Assembly (NCBI RefSeq): GCF_022699665.1
Contig: NZ_JALDNB010000008.1
Location: 62,001 to 126,000 of the forward strand
Direction of reading: 5' to 3'
From: Chryseobacterium aahli
Lineage (GTDB): Bacteria; Bacteroidota; Bacteroidia; Flavobacteriales; Weeksellaceae
Length of the DNA stretch: 64,000 bases
In this document: positions 17,736 through 26,239 of the stretch, one piece after another
How the letters are laid out: every line of letters begins with the position of its first letter
Numbering within the stretch: the stretch's first letter is position 1
Notes under the pieces: model-generated
The model's input: only the letters and a program-made list of their open reading frames with translations
Told to the model about the DNA's origin: nothing
Database searches by the model: none
Program-made: the position numbers and the translations under genes

Positions 17736-18281
17736 ATGGCAGAAGTACAGGTACAAGAGAAAGGCGGCAAAGGCGGCAAGGTACGTTCCAAGAAAAATAA
17801 CCCTAGGGTCGATATGACTCCGATGGTTGATTTGAATTTCTTACTATTGATGTTCTTTATGTTTACATCAACGTTTAGTAAACCAAATGTGATGGATTTA
17901 GGTCTTCCTGGTAAACCAAAACCAAACGATCCAATTCCTCCACAGACAGAAATTAAACTTTCTAATTCAATCTCTTTATTATTAGGGAAAGACAACAGAA
18001 TTTTTTGGCATCAGCAAGATAATACATCTTTAACTGACCAAAATTTAACTGAAACATCTTTTGATAGAGAAGGTATCAGAAAGATTATAGAGCAAGCAAA
18101 AGCAGGAGCAGCAGATAAAGAAAAATTCACAGTAATTATCAAGCCAACTGACGATGCAGTATATAAGAACTTTGTAGACATTCTTGACGAGATGGCTATT
18201 ACTAAAAGCGAAAGATACGGTGTTACCGATTTGAAGCCTTGGGAAAAAGCTATTTATGATAAAAGAGTTGGCAACAAATAA
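17736..18281 (+). CDS. exbD: ExbD/TolR-type biopolymer transport protein (second copy)
   Basis: A 181-residue ExbD-family protein. After a Gly/Lys-rich cytoplasmic start comes VDMTPMVDLNFLLLMFF, with the proton-carrying Asp32, then a single membrane helix and a periplasmic domain ending in KPWEKAIYDKR. It is a close paralogue of the solo ExbD at 2187-2702 (shared FSKPNVMDLGLPGK). It follows the first exbD by 12 nt and precedes tonB by 37 nt, within one operon. Confidence 0.93.
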   Translation: MAEVQVQEKGGKGGKVRSKKNNPRVDMTPMVDLNFLLLMFFMFTSTFSKPNVMDLGLPGKPKPNDPIPPQTEIKLSNSISLLLGKDNRIFWHQQDNTSLTDQNLTETSFDREGIRKIIEQAKAGAADKEKFTVIIKPTDDAVYKNFVDILDEMAITKSERYGVTDLKPWEKAIYDKRVGNK

Positions 18282-18318
18282 TTACTACAAAGTAATTAAC
18301 CATTAAATTTATATTACA

Positions 18319-19161
18319 ATGGCAGATGAAAATGCTTACAGTCAAAATCTTACATTAGACGAGATTGTATTTGAAAATAGAAATAAAAATTATGGAGCTT
18401 ATGATATCAGATCGCAGTATCCTAGATTACTGACAAAATCTTTTATCATTGGAACATCTATATTTTTATTGATTGCTTTATCTCCTCTTATTTATTTAAC
18501 CATCAAAAACCTCGCTGCTGAAGAGCAAGTAGAAGTGAAGGCAGATTTGGTTGATATTATTCAGGAAGATAAAATTATAGAGCAGCCTAAGGAAGAAGAA
18601 CCACCTCCACCACCTCCACCAAAAGAGGAGGAGAAGATTGAAATTATTCAGAATGTGGTTCCAGAACCGGTGAAAGCTCCAAAAATTGAAACTCCACCAC
18701 CGCCAATTTCTAAGCAATTAGAAACAACTACTGGTGTTACAGCCCAAGAAGGTGTGAAAGCTCCGGCTTATACGCCACCGCCGCCGCCACCATCTACAGG
18801 GACTAAAGCTTCAACAGCTGAAGTTAAGCCTCAGGTAAGTGATACGCAAGTATACAGCGAGGTAGAGCAAACTGCAGAATTCCCTGGAGGTATCAATGCA
18901 TTTAGAAATAAAGTATCTGGTAACTTCGACGGTTCAGCAATGAATGGTGATGAAGGAACTGTAAAAGCTGAAGTAACTTTCGTAGTAGAAAGAGACGGAA
19001 CAATTACAGATGTAAAAGCTAACGGTAAAAATGCAGATTTTAATTCTGAAGCTGTTAGAACAATTAAGTCAATTAAAAATAAATGGACTCCTGCAAAAAT
19101 CAATGGTCAATCTGTTCGTTACAGATTCAGATTACCTTTAACAATGAATTTTGAAGGATAA
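18319..19161 (+). CDS. tonB: Energy transducer TonB
   Basis: A 280-residue TonB protein that carries the energy of the ExbB/ExbD motor to outer-membrane receptors. A cytoplasmic leader of about 40 residues contains the NKNYGAYDIR motif common in Bacteroidota TonB. A membrane helix follows at about 41-62, then a periplasmic Pro/Glu/Lys-rich spacer with runs of seven and five prolines. The C-terminal TonB domain (about 195-280) ends in RYRFRLPLTMNFEG. The operon ends here with a terminator. Confidence 0.94.
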   Translation: MADENAYSQNLTLDEIVFENRNKNYGAYDIRSQYPRLLTKSFIIGTSIFLLIALSPLIYLTIKNLAAEEQVEVKADLVDIIQEDKIIEQPKEEEPPPPPPPKEEEKIEIIQNVVPEPVKAPKIETPPPPISKQLETTTGVTAQEGVKAPAYTPPPPPPSTGTKASTAEVKPQVSDTQVYSEVEQTAEFPGGINAFRNKVSGNFDGSAMNGDEGTVKAEVTFVVERDGTITDVKANGKNADFNSEAVRTIKSIKNKWTPAKINGQSVRYRFRLPLTMNFEG

Positions 19162-19183
19162 TATTTATCTTTAAATATTATTA

Positions 19184-19220
19184 AAAAAGAGAAGCTTATG
19201 CTTCTCTTTTTATTTTTTTT
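19184..19220 (+). terminator. Rho-independent terminator after tonB
   Basis: AAAAGAGAAGC, a TTAT loop, then GCTTCTCTTTT and a long T run. It separates exbB-tonB from the next three genes, although read-through is possible. Confidence 0.9.
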
Positions 19221-19234
19221 AATACTTTTGTTAT

Positions 19235-19432
19235 ATGGTTTTCAAATATTTATCCTTAGTAACGGGATTTTGTTATATAGTCTTAGGGCTCATCATTATT
19301 TTTTATAAAGCATCTTTTGCCAGTTTTGATCCTACAATGATTTTAGTGTTCGGTATAGCAATTATTTTATACGGAATTTTCAGAATTTGGAGGGGATTTT
19401 TAAATTTAAAAAATACAGCAGATGAAGAATAG
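19235..19432 (+). CDS. Small two-helix membrane protein
   Basis: A 65-residue protein with two hydrophobic segments (about 5-24 and 34-52) joined by a short loop (KASFASFDPT), ending in charged residues. I do not recognise a named family. It overlaps the next gene (PstS-like) by 11 nt, which strongly suggests co-translation. A TACTTTTG box ends only 4 nt before its ATG, so the transcript might be nearly leaderless, though no -33 element is seen. The small size and overlap make it a credible accessory subunit. Confidence 0.7.
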   Translation: MVFKYLSLVTGFCYIVLGLIIIFYKASFASFDPTMILVFGIAIILYGIFRIWRGFLNLKNTADEE

Positions 19433-20294
19433 TATTAAAATTATACTTCTTTTTTTGTTAGCAACAATTGTAAGCTGCTCAAAGAAAGGCGAAAAGTCTC
19501 TGTCATATAACAATGGTGAGATGACTATTCTTACTGACGAATCATTCAAAAGTGTGACAGAAGCACTAGCTGAAGGGTATATGATCAGTTATCCTGAAAG
19601 CAAAATAAAAGTTGTTACAAAGAAAGAAGACCTTGGGTTTTTAGATCTTTTAAATAATAAAGTAAAGATTGCTGTAATGTCTAAGGATTTGTCTCCGGAA
19701 GAAAAAAAGGCTTACGAAGAACAAGTAGATTTAAAGTTTATACCTGCAAAATTCGCTGCTGATGCAGTAGTATTTGTAGTTCCAAAAAATTCTGAAAAGA
19801 CAAGCATTACCATGGAAGAAATCGTTCAAGGAATGCAATCAGAAGAGAAGAATTTTATATTTGACGGAGCTAATTCTAGTAACTTGAATTTTGTAGCACA
19901 AAAATTAAAAAAGCTTCCTAAAGATTTGAAATATTCTATCATTCCTGGAAGTGCAAATGTGATTGAGGAGCTTAATAAATATCCTGATAAAATAGGTGTG
20001 GTTGGTCTAAATACAATCAGCAGACCTTATGATAAAAATGCAGAAAAATTAAGAGAGCTCATAAAAGTTTTGCCTGTGGTTAGTAATGGAAAAACATATT
20101 CTGCAGATTTTGAAGGAATGCGTGAGATGAAGTATCCTTTTACAAGAGTTTTGTATTTCTTAACAAATGAGGGTAATTTTAACATTGCCAATGGTTTTAT
20201 AAGATATTCTTGCACCCATTTAGGACAAAAAATCGTTCAAAAAGAGGGCTTACAGCCATATAATATTTATCCACGAGAAGTTCAGATGCGTTAA
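19422..20294 (+). CDS. PstS-like substrate-binding lipoprotein
   Basis: A 290-residue periplasmic binding protein of the PBP-like/PstS type. The signal peptide ends at VSC (Cys19). The mature protein has the two-lobe architecture expected, with TILTDESFKSVTEALAEG near the start and the FDGANSSNLNFV segment later. The ATP-binding and permease genes (pstB, pstCA) are absent. Instead it lies between the exb/tonB operon and a TPR gene, so the usual role in phosphate import is uncertain; it may be a ligand sensor in the periplasm. It overlaps the small membrane protein gene by 11 nt. Confidence 0.85.
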   Translation: MKNSIKIILLFLLATIVSCSKKGEKSLSYNNGEMTILTDESFKSVTEALAEGYMISYPESKIKVVTKKEDLGFLDLLNNKVKIAVMSKDLSPEEKKAYEEQVDLKFIPAKFAADAVVFVVPKNSEKTSITMEEIVQGMQSEEKNFIFDGANSSNLNFVAQKLKKLPKDLKYSIIPGSANVIEELNKYPDKIGVVGLNTISRPYDKNAEKLRELIKVLPVVSNGKTYSADFEGMREMKYPFTRVLYFLTNEGNFNIANGFIRYSCTHLGQKIVQKEGLQPYNIYPREVQMR

Positions 20295-20385
20295 ATAATA
20301 TTAAATTCATCTGAATACCAATTTAATTCATTTATTTTGGTCTGAAAATTGTGTGTAAATTATAATTCAATTTAGAAAATATATA

Positions 20386-22038
20386 ATGAAAGATATAATG
20401 ATTATGAATGTAAAGAAAGTTGCTTTTGGAGCGGCGGTTGTATTTTTTAGCAATTTTGCGATTGCACAAACGTTACAGGATGGTATCAATAGCATCGACA
20501 GTGATAAATTTGCTCAGGCAAAAACAAATTTCACACAGATGATTGCCAAAGAACCGAAAGCTGAAAACTATTTCTATTTAGGAAATACATTTTTAAGACA
20601 GTCAGAGCCAGATTTTGCTCAGGCTACTGAAAGTTTTAATAAAGGTCTTGCTGCAGACAGCAAAAGCTATTTAAATAAATTAGGTTTAGCTACGGTTAAA
20701 CTTGGTAAAGGTGATAAAAGTGCTATCGCTGAAATTCAGAAAATAGTAACTGACTCAAGAGAGAAAGATGCTGAAGTTCTTTTCAGAGCTGCAGAAGCTT
20801 TAACGTTATTTGAAAAAAACAACTCACCTGATTTAGCAATTCAATTCTTGAATAAAGCAATTGAAAGAGCTGCTAAAAAAGAAGTTCCTGCTAACTATTA
20901 TTACACCTTAGGTGATGCTTACAGATTGAAGAGAATTCCTGGTGATGCAATGTCAGCTTATGACAAAGCGCTACCTTTAGCTAAAAACAAGGCTTCTGTT
21001 TATACAAGAATTGGAACACTTTGGATGGCTGCTCAACAGTGGCAACAAGCTAAAACAAGTATTGAGAAGGCAATTTCTACTGATGCAACTTATGCTCCGG
21101 CTTACAAAGCTCTAGCTGCATACAATATCAAATATCAGGAAAATGCAAAAGCAACTCAGGATTTGATTAACTATACAAAATATGCTGATGAAGATCCTTA
21201 CACTCAATTGGAGATTGCAAAATTGTATTTCACCAATGAAGATTATGCAAATTCAAAATTGATATTAGATAAGATTTTTGATAAAATTACAGATCCTATC
21301 AAATTCAAATTGAGAGCTTATGTAAACTATGCAGACGGACAATACGCAGAAGCAAAACAAAATATGGATACTTTCGTGTCTCAAGCGGAAAAATCTAGAG
21401 TTCAGCCTGCTGATCAAGGATTACAAGGTTTAATTGCTGCAGGTTTGGCTAAAACTGAAACTGATGCGGCTAAAAAAGCAGCATTAACAGCAGAATCTCA
21501 GCAAAAAATTGCGATTGCAAAAGCAGCTAAAGACGAAACAATGAAGTGGGATATGGAGTTGGCAAAAATCAGTGGTGGAGGTACAGCATCTCAGGCTTCT
21601 GTAGACGCTGGTCCTACAAATCCACAGATTGAAGCATTGAAAAAACAAGTTGCAGCAAACGCTCAAGATTCTGACGCATTGTACAAATTAGCAACAGCTT
21701 ACCAAGATGTTAAAAACTGGAATGGTGCGATTGCAACTTGGCAAAAAATGAGTGCAATTTTACCAGATTGGGCTCCTGCTTACTACAGTTTAGGTTATGC
21801 TTATCAACAAGCAACAAATAATGATGCAGCAAAAATTGCTTACGAAAAATATATTGCGACAGTAAAACCTGCAGAGGTAGAAGCTAACAAGCAGACTTTA
21901 GCGTATGCGTACTTTGCCGTTGCTTACTTATCTAAAGATTCTGATGCAGCAAAAGCAAAAGATTATGTTGCTAAGTCTTTACAGTTAGATCCAAGTTATC
22001 AGGATGCTGTGAAATTAAATACAGAAATCAATAAATAA
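20386..22038 (+). CDS. Tetratricopeptide repeat protein, exported
   Basis: A 550-residue protein with a signal peptide ending near AIAQ (about residue 28 from the first ATG; the ATG at 20404 gives a neater signal) and many TPR units. Examples are YFYLGNTFLRQ, YYTLGDAYRLKR, YKLATAYQDVKNWNGAI and YYSLGYAYQQATNNDAA, separated by Ala/Lys-rich helices. TPR scaffolds mediate protein-protein contacts. It is the last gene of the cluster downstream of tonB, 91 nt after the PstS-like gene, and may organise a periplasmic complex. A strong terminator follows. Confidence 0.88.
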   Translation: MKDIMIMNVKKVAFGAAVVFFSNFAIAQTLQDGINSIDSDKFAQAKTNFTQMIAKEPKAENYFYLGNTFLRQSEPDFAQATESFNKGLAADSKSYLNKLGLATVKLGKGDKSAIAEIQKIVTDSREKDAEVLFRAAEALTLFEKNNSPDLAIQFLNKAIERAAKKEVPANYYYTLGDAYRLKRIPGDAMSAYDKALPLAKNKASVYTRIGTLWMAAQQWQQAKTSIEKAISTDATYAPAYKALAAYNIKYQENAKATQDLINYTKYADEDPYTQLEIAKLYFTNEDYANSKLILDKIFDKITDPIKFKLRAYVNYADGQYAEAKQNMDTFVSQAEKSRVQPADQGLQGLIAAGLAKTETDAAKKAALTAESQQKIAIAKAAKDETMKWDMELAKISGGGTASQASVDAGPTNPQIEALKKQVAANAQDSDALYKLATAYQDVKNWNGAIATWQKMSAILPDWAPAYYSLGYAYQQATNNDAAKIAYEKYIATVKPAEVEANKQTLAYAYFAVAYLSKDSDAAKAKDYVAKSLQLDPSYQDAVKLNTEINK

Positions 22039-22061
22039 TTTAAATTTTAAATTATACCTAT

Positions 22062-22100
22062 TAAAACTTCCCATTCCTCAAGTTTGGGAAGTTTTTATTT
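22062..22100 (+). terminator. Rho-independent terminator of the TPR gene
   Basis: AAAACTTCCC pairs with GGGAAGTTTT across a 13-nt loop, with a T run after it. The loop and right arm also contain the TTTG used as a possible -33 box for bshB1. Confidence 0.87.
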
Positions 22101-22115
22101 TAAATCTTATATTTG
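22083..22115 (+). promoter_or_regulatory. Putative promoter of bshB1
   Basis: TTTG at 22083-22086, 21 nt, then TATATTTG at 22108-22115, the Bacteroidota -33/-7 pair. The gene starts at 22203. Confidence 0.55.
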
Positions 22116-22202
22116 AAAGTATGAAACGTTCAGGATTAAAATTATAAAATATGAGGAAATTTATAGGACGTTCCATCTGACAAATTAAAATAAAAAGAAT
22201 AG

Positions 22203-22922
22203 ATGAAAACAGATATACTTGCATTTGGCGCACACCCGGATGATGTTGAGTTAGGTTGTGGCGGAACTGTCGCTAAATTAATTTCTGAAGGAAAAACATG
22301 CGTCATTGTTGACCTTACGAGAGGTGAACTGGGAACTCGCGGAACTGATGAGATAAGACATGAAGAAGCGACTGAATCTGCAAAGATTCTAGGAGTTTCT
22401 GCCAGAGAGAATTTAGGAATGAAAGATGGCTTTTTGGTCAACTCAGAAGAATACCAATTAAGCATCGTGAAAATGATCCGTAAATACCGCCCGGAAATCG
22501 TTTTGGCCAACGCAATTGATGACAGACATCCGGATCACGCAAAAGCGGCGAAATTAGTATCGGATGCGTGCTTTTTATCTGGTTTAAGAAAGATTGAGAC
22601 AAATATTGATGGGGAAAACCAAGACGTATGGCGACCAAAACAGATTTTTCATTATATTCAGTGGAAAGATATCAAGCCTGAATTTGTCATTGATATATCA
22701 GAGCATTTAGATAAGAAATTGGAAGCGTGTATGGCATTCAAAACACAATTTTACGATCCAAGATCTACAGAACCGGAAACACCTATTACTTCAAAAGATT
22801 TTTATGAGAGTCTTACCTACAGAGCTCAGGATTTAGGAAGGCTTTCCGGAGTGACTTATGCTGAGGGATTTACGTCTGAGAAGTTAATGGCGTTGAAAAA
22901 TTTTGATGGAATTGTTTGGTAA
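22203..22922 (+). CDS. bshB1: Bacillithiol biosynthesis deacetylase BshB1
   Basis: BshB1 removes the acetyl group from GlcNAc-malate to give GlcN-malate in bacillithiol synthesis. The 239-residue cytosolic protein has the zinc-binding AHPDDVELGCGG motif (about residues 10-21) and a second HPDH at about 109-112, both expected for the PIG-L/LmbE deacetylase family. TRGELGTRGT and the C-terminal YAEGFTSEK are specific to the BshB1 branch. It is monocistronic, preceded by a promoter-like pair and followed by the tRNA-His promoter and gene. bshA and bshC are not in this window. Confidence 0.93.
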   Translation: MKTDILAFGAHPDDVELGCGGTVAKLISEGKTCVIVDLTRGELGTRGTDEIRHEEATESAKILGVSARENLGMKDGFLVNSEEYQLSIVKMIRKYRPEIVLANAIDDRHPDHAKAAKLVSDACFLSGLRKIETNIDGENQDVWRPKQIFHYIQWKDIKPEFVIDISEHLDKKLEACMAFKTQFYDPRSTEPETPITSKDFYESLTYRAQDLGRLSGVTYAEGFTSEKLMALKNFDGIVW

Positions 22923-22945
22923 TTAAAAAATCTTTCCTATATTTG
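22915..22945 (+). promoter_or_regulatory. Promoter of tRNA-His
   Basis: TTTG at 22915-22918, 19 nt, then TATATTTG at 22938-22945, an exact Bacteroidota consensus. It ends 13 nt before the tRNA. The -33 box lies inside the last codons of bshB1. Confidence 0.75.
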
Positions 22946-22958
22946 CACCACCAAAAAC

Positions 22959-23033
22959 GGTGATTGTAGCTCAGTTGGTTAGAGCGCCGGATTGTGGTTC
23001 CGGAGGTCGGGGGTTCGAGACCCCTCATTCACC
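22959..23033 (+). tRNA. tRNA-His (anticodon GTG)
   Basis: The cloverleaf is complete: D-stem GCTC/GAGC, anticodon stem CCGGA/TCCGG around TTGTGGT with anticodon GTG, variable loop AGGTC, and T-stem GGGGG/CCCCT around TTCGAGA. The extra 5' G (22959) pairs with the discriminator C (23033), the tRNA-His identity mark. CCA is encoded at 23034-23036. The acceptor stem has one T:T mismatch in its fifth pair. Confidence 0.96.
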
Positions 23034-23039
23034 CCACAT

Positions 23040-23072
23040 AAACACATTTTCTTTTGAAAATGTGTTTTTTTA
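23040..23072 (+). terminator. Rho-independent terminator of tRNA-His
   Basis: AAACACATTTTC, a TTTT loop, then GAAAATGTGTTT and T residues, four nucleotides after the encoded CCA. Confidence 0.9.
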
Positions 23073-23076
23073 TACC

Positions 23077-23100
23077 AAAAAAAAGCATCTGAAAAGATGC
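23077..23100 (-). terminator. Rho-independent terminator of the DUF3276 gene
   Basis: GCATCT, a TTTC loop, then AGATGC and a run of eight T on the minus strand. It faces the tRNA terminator. Confidence 0.88.
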
Positions 23101-23135
23101 CTGTGTTTTTATATACTTGGTTTGGGTTGCTTGTT

Positions 23136-23471
23136 TTAAACTTCGTCGTCAGAATCTATAGTGTAAGTTCTGCTTTTGAAATCTTTATCATGTTTTTCAG
23201 AGATTACATCTTCTCCTTTTTCATTAATGATAAAATCTGTAGATTCATTAAACATTTCCTGGAAACTCTTAAAATCTTCCTTGTAAAGGTAAATTTTATG
23301 CTTCTCGAATGTAGCCTCTCCATTCTCTCCGAAATTCTTTTTACTTTCGGTAATTGTAAGATAATAATCTCCTGCTTTCGTCTCGCGCACATCAAAGAAA
23401 TACGTTCTTCTTCCTGCTTTTAACACCTTCGTGAAAATTTCATTCTCATGGCGTTCCTTGTATTCACTCAT
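23136..23471 (-). CDS. PUR-alpha-like DUF3276 protein
   Basis: A 111-residue cytosolic protein of the DUF3276 family, a PUR-type nucleic-acid-binding fold conserved in Bacteroidota. Visible signatures are TKVLKAGRRTYFFDVRETK near residues 14-32 and the repeated YYLTITESKK segment, followed by an acidic C-terminus (DSDDEV). The family is thought to bind single-stranded nucleic acid, but its physiological role is not established. It is monocistronic and convergent with tRNA-His, with its own terminator. Confidence 0.88.
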   Translation of the reverse strand: MSEYKERHENEIFTKVLKAGRRTYFFDVRETKAGDYYLTITESKKNFGENGEATFEKHKIYLYKEDFKSFQEMFNESTDFIINEKGEDVISEKHDKDFKSRTYTIDSDDEV

Positions 23472-23570
23472 TATTAGATATTTTTTAATCTTGTTAAGAA
23501 CAAATATAAAATATTTCTTTTAATCACAAAATTTTTTTTATGATTTATTTAACATTTGTGAATAAATAGG

Positions 23571-25232
23571 CTAAGCGGTTACAGAATTGGTAATTTCGGT
23601 AAGATTAATGATTTTATCTGCACGTTGAGCGCTAGACTCTCTGTGTGTGATAATTATAGAAGTTGCATTGTGAATTTTAGTATCTATGTTTTCTAAGATA
23701 TTCTGTTCAGTTTCTGTATCTAAAGCAGATAGTGAATCGTCAAAAATAATGATGTTTGGGTCTTTTATGAGAGCTCTGGCAATACAAATTCTCTGCTTTT
23801 GACCTCCTGAAAGCATCACTCCGCGTTCTCCAACCATCGTTTTGTAGCCTTCCTTGAATTCTACAATATTTTTGTGAACGTCAGCAATTTTAGAATATTC
23901 AACCACTCTTTCATGAGAAGGATTGTCGATTGAGAAACCGATGTTATGTTCAATAGAATCTGAAAATAAATAACTTTCCTGCGGAATGTAACCAATGAAA
24001 TCTCTATAGTTATCGAGATTATGGTCTTTAAGATTTTTCCCGTCAATCAGAATTTCTCCTTCTGTCGGATCTATTAATCTGCAGAGAAGAAGAGCAATCG
24101 TAGATTTTCCGCTTCCGGTTTTACCCATAATCGCTAAAGATTGTCCTGCATCAATTTTAAAACTTAAATTATCTAAAGCTTTAATACCAGTATTTGGATA
24201 AACATAAGACACATTTCTAAATTCTATATTTCCTTTAATTGGCTGATTTTCAAAATTCTTATTAATGACATCCGATTTTTTATCTAAAAATTCATTAATT
24301 CTCTGCATGGAAGCTTCGGCTCTCTGATTGACAGAAGTTACCCAGCCAACCATAGAAAATGGCCAGATTAAGATGTTGATGTACATGAAGAAATCTGCAA
24401 TCTTACCAACGCTCAGTTCGCCTGCAATATATTTTTGTCCGCCAATCAGTATAATCGCAACATTTAATAATCCGATGACAAATAAAATAATGGTAAAGAA
24501 ATACGCTTCTGTTTTTGCTAAGTCTAAAGCTTTATCCTGATAATCGGTAACCTTGGCTCCGTAGTTTTTTTTAATGTAATTTTCTTTAGCGAAAAATTTA
24601 ACCACACGGATTCCTGAAAAACTATCCTGTACAAAAGTTGATATCGCAGACTGGCTTTTCTGCATGATTTTCGATTTTTTATTAATAATCGAACTTACTT
24701 TAAAAATGATATAAGAAAGAATAGGAAGTGGAAATAAAGTCCAGACCGTCATTGAAACATCAGTCTTTAACATGTAAATGCAGGTGATTGTCAACAAAAT
24801 TAATAAGTTCACAACATACATCACGCCTGGCCCGAGGTACATTCTTACCGCCACAACATCTTCACTCAGACGATTCATTAAATCTCCTGTTGTCGTGGTT
24901 TTATAATCTGTTAAGGATAATTCCTGATAATGTCTGTAGATTTTATTTTTAAGCTCATATTCAATTCTTCTTGATGCAACAATAATCGTCTGTCTCATCA
25001 TAAAAGTGAAAAATCCGGTTAAAAGTGAGCAGCCCACAATGATGGCAACGTAAATTAAAACCTGCTTGTTAAAGCCTAAATTCCCTTGTTTGGTCAGCTC
25101 ATCAACAGATTTTCCTACAAACTGTACTTTATAAATATTAAAAAAGTTGCTGGCGATGATGAAGAGTAACCCCCAAAACAATAATATTTTGTGCTTCCAA
25201 AAGTAAGGGTTCAGAGTTTTCAGTGCTTTCAT
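23571..25232 (-). CDS. ABC transporter, fused permease and ATP-binding protein
   Basis: A type IV ABC half-exporter of about 553 residues. The ATG at 25232 is preferred to a TTG at 25244. The N-terminal half has about six membrane segments (first near 15-33) with the coupling-helix region GDLMNRLSEDV. The ATPase half shows Walker A GKTGSGKST (about 370-378), the signature LSGGQ (about 474) and Walker B IIIFDD (about 495). A dimer would export a lipid, peptide or drug; the substrate cannot be inferred. It is divergent from nusB and stands alone. Confidence 0.92.
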   Translation of the reverse strand: MKALKTLNPYFWKHKILLFWGLLFIIASNFFNIYKVQFVGKSVDELTKQGNLGFNKQVLIYVAIIVGCSLLTGFFTFMMRQTIIVASRRIEYELKNKIYRHYQELSLTDYKTTTTGDLMNRLSEDVVAVRMYLGPGVMYVVNLLILLTITCIYMLKTDVSMTVWTLFPLPILSYIIFKVSSIINKKSKIMQKSQSAISTFVQDSFSGIRVVKFFAKENYIKKNYGAKVTDYQDKALDLAKTEAYFFTIILFVIGLLNVAIILIGGQKYIAGELSVGKIADFFMYINILIWPFSMVGWVTSVNQRAEASMQRINEFLDKKSDVINKNFENQPIKGNIEFRNVSYVYPNTGIKALDNLSFKIDAGQSLAIMGKTGSGKSTIALLLCRLIDPTEGEILIDGKNLKDHNLDNYRDFIGYIPQESYLFSDSIEHNIGFSIDNPSHERVVEYSKIADVHKNIVEFKEGYKTMVGERGVMLSGGQKQRICIARALIKDPNIIIFDDSLSALDTETEQNILENIDTKIHNATSIIITHRESSAQRADKIINLTEITNSVTA

Positions 25233-25322
25233 AAACTTTCGCAAAATTACGAAAATTGATAGAGACTAAGAATTTCATAAACTTTAAATTTCATATCTTT
25301 GCACCCATAAAAAGCTCTTTGA

Positions 25323-26228
25323 ATGTTAGGAAGAAGACAAATCCGTGAGAAAGTAGTAGAAAACGTGTATTCATACTACCAAAATCCAATTAAATTTGAT
25401 GTTTTAGAAAAAAACATGTTCTCGAGTATAGAGAAAATCTATAATCTTTATGTGTTGGAACTCAATTTTTTGGTAGCCCTTAAAGGTCTCGCAGAAAATC
25501 AAATGGAAATCGGTAAGAATAAGTACATTAAAACCGATTCTGATATCAACCCAAATCAAAAATTCATCAATAATCAAGTATTGATTAAGTTGGAAGAAAA
25601 CCCTGAAAGACTTTTCTTTTCTGGTCAGCACCAAGATTTGAAATGGGATTTGCATGATGATTTTTTGGTAAGAACTTTCCAGAGAATGACCTCAGGAAAG
25701 CGTTACCAGGATTTCATGAAGGTTGATGAATATTCTTTCGAAGAAGATCAAAAGTTTATCGGTAAGCTATTTTTAAGATATATTGCTGAAAACGAAGATT
25801 TTCATGATTATGTAGGGGACAGAGAACTTTCGTGGTCGGATGATATTCATATTGCAAACTCAATGGTTCAAAAGACGATTGGTTTTATCAAAGAAAATGA
25901 AGATAGCCGTACGTTAATCAAAATGATTAAAGATGAAGAAGATAAAAACTTCGCTGGAAAATTATTAAGAGATACACTAAACAATTGGGAAGGCAACGAG
26001 AAGAAGCTTTCTGAGAGATTGGAAAACTGGGATTTGGATAGAGTAGGTTTGATGGATAAAGTGATTCTTACTATTGCTATCTCTGAGCTTGATCACTTTC
26101 CTCTTACTCCTTCAAGAGTTATTATTAATGAATATATCGAGATCGCTAAAGTATTTGCGACAGACCGATCTAATATATTTATCAATGGAATTTTAGATAA
26201 ATATTGTAAAGACTTAAATAGAATTTAA
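25323..26228 (+). CDS. nusB: Transcription antitermination factor NusB
   Basis: NusB binds boxA of rRNA leaders with NusE (S10) and supports antitermination. At 301 residues it is about twice the enterobacterial length. The N-terminus reads MLGRRQIREKVVENVYSYY, the conserved start, and the C-terminal 130 residues carry the NusB helical core (VGLMDKVILTIAISELDHFP, then TPSRVIINEYIEIAK and FINGILDK). The long middle part is usual in Bacteroidota. A TATCTTTG -7 box is seen at 25294-25301. It is followed by a DUF1573 gene after 11 nt and yajC after 10 nt more. Confidence 0.93.
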   Translation: MLGRRQIREKVVENVYSYYQNPIKFDVLEKNMFSSIEKIYNLYVLELNFLVALKGLAENQMEIGKNKYIKTDSDINPNQKFINNQVLIKLEENPERLFFSGQHQDLKWDLHDDFLVRTFQRMTSGKRYQDFMKVDEYSFEEDQKFIGKLFLRYIAENEDFHDYVGDRELSWSDDIHIANSMVQKTIGFIKENEDSRTLIKMIKDEEDKNFAGKLLRDTLNNWEGNEKKLSERLENWDLDRVGLMDKVILTIAISELDHFPLTPSRVIINEYIEIAKVFATDRSNIFINGILDKYCKDLNRI

Positions 26229-26239
26229 AAAAAATAAAA

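Noticed and set aside
18496..18717. A Trp/Phe-rich minus-strand frame inside tonB
   Set aside because: It is simply the reverse reading of the proline and glutamate codons of the TonB spacer.
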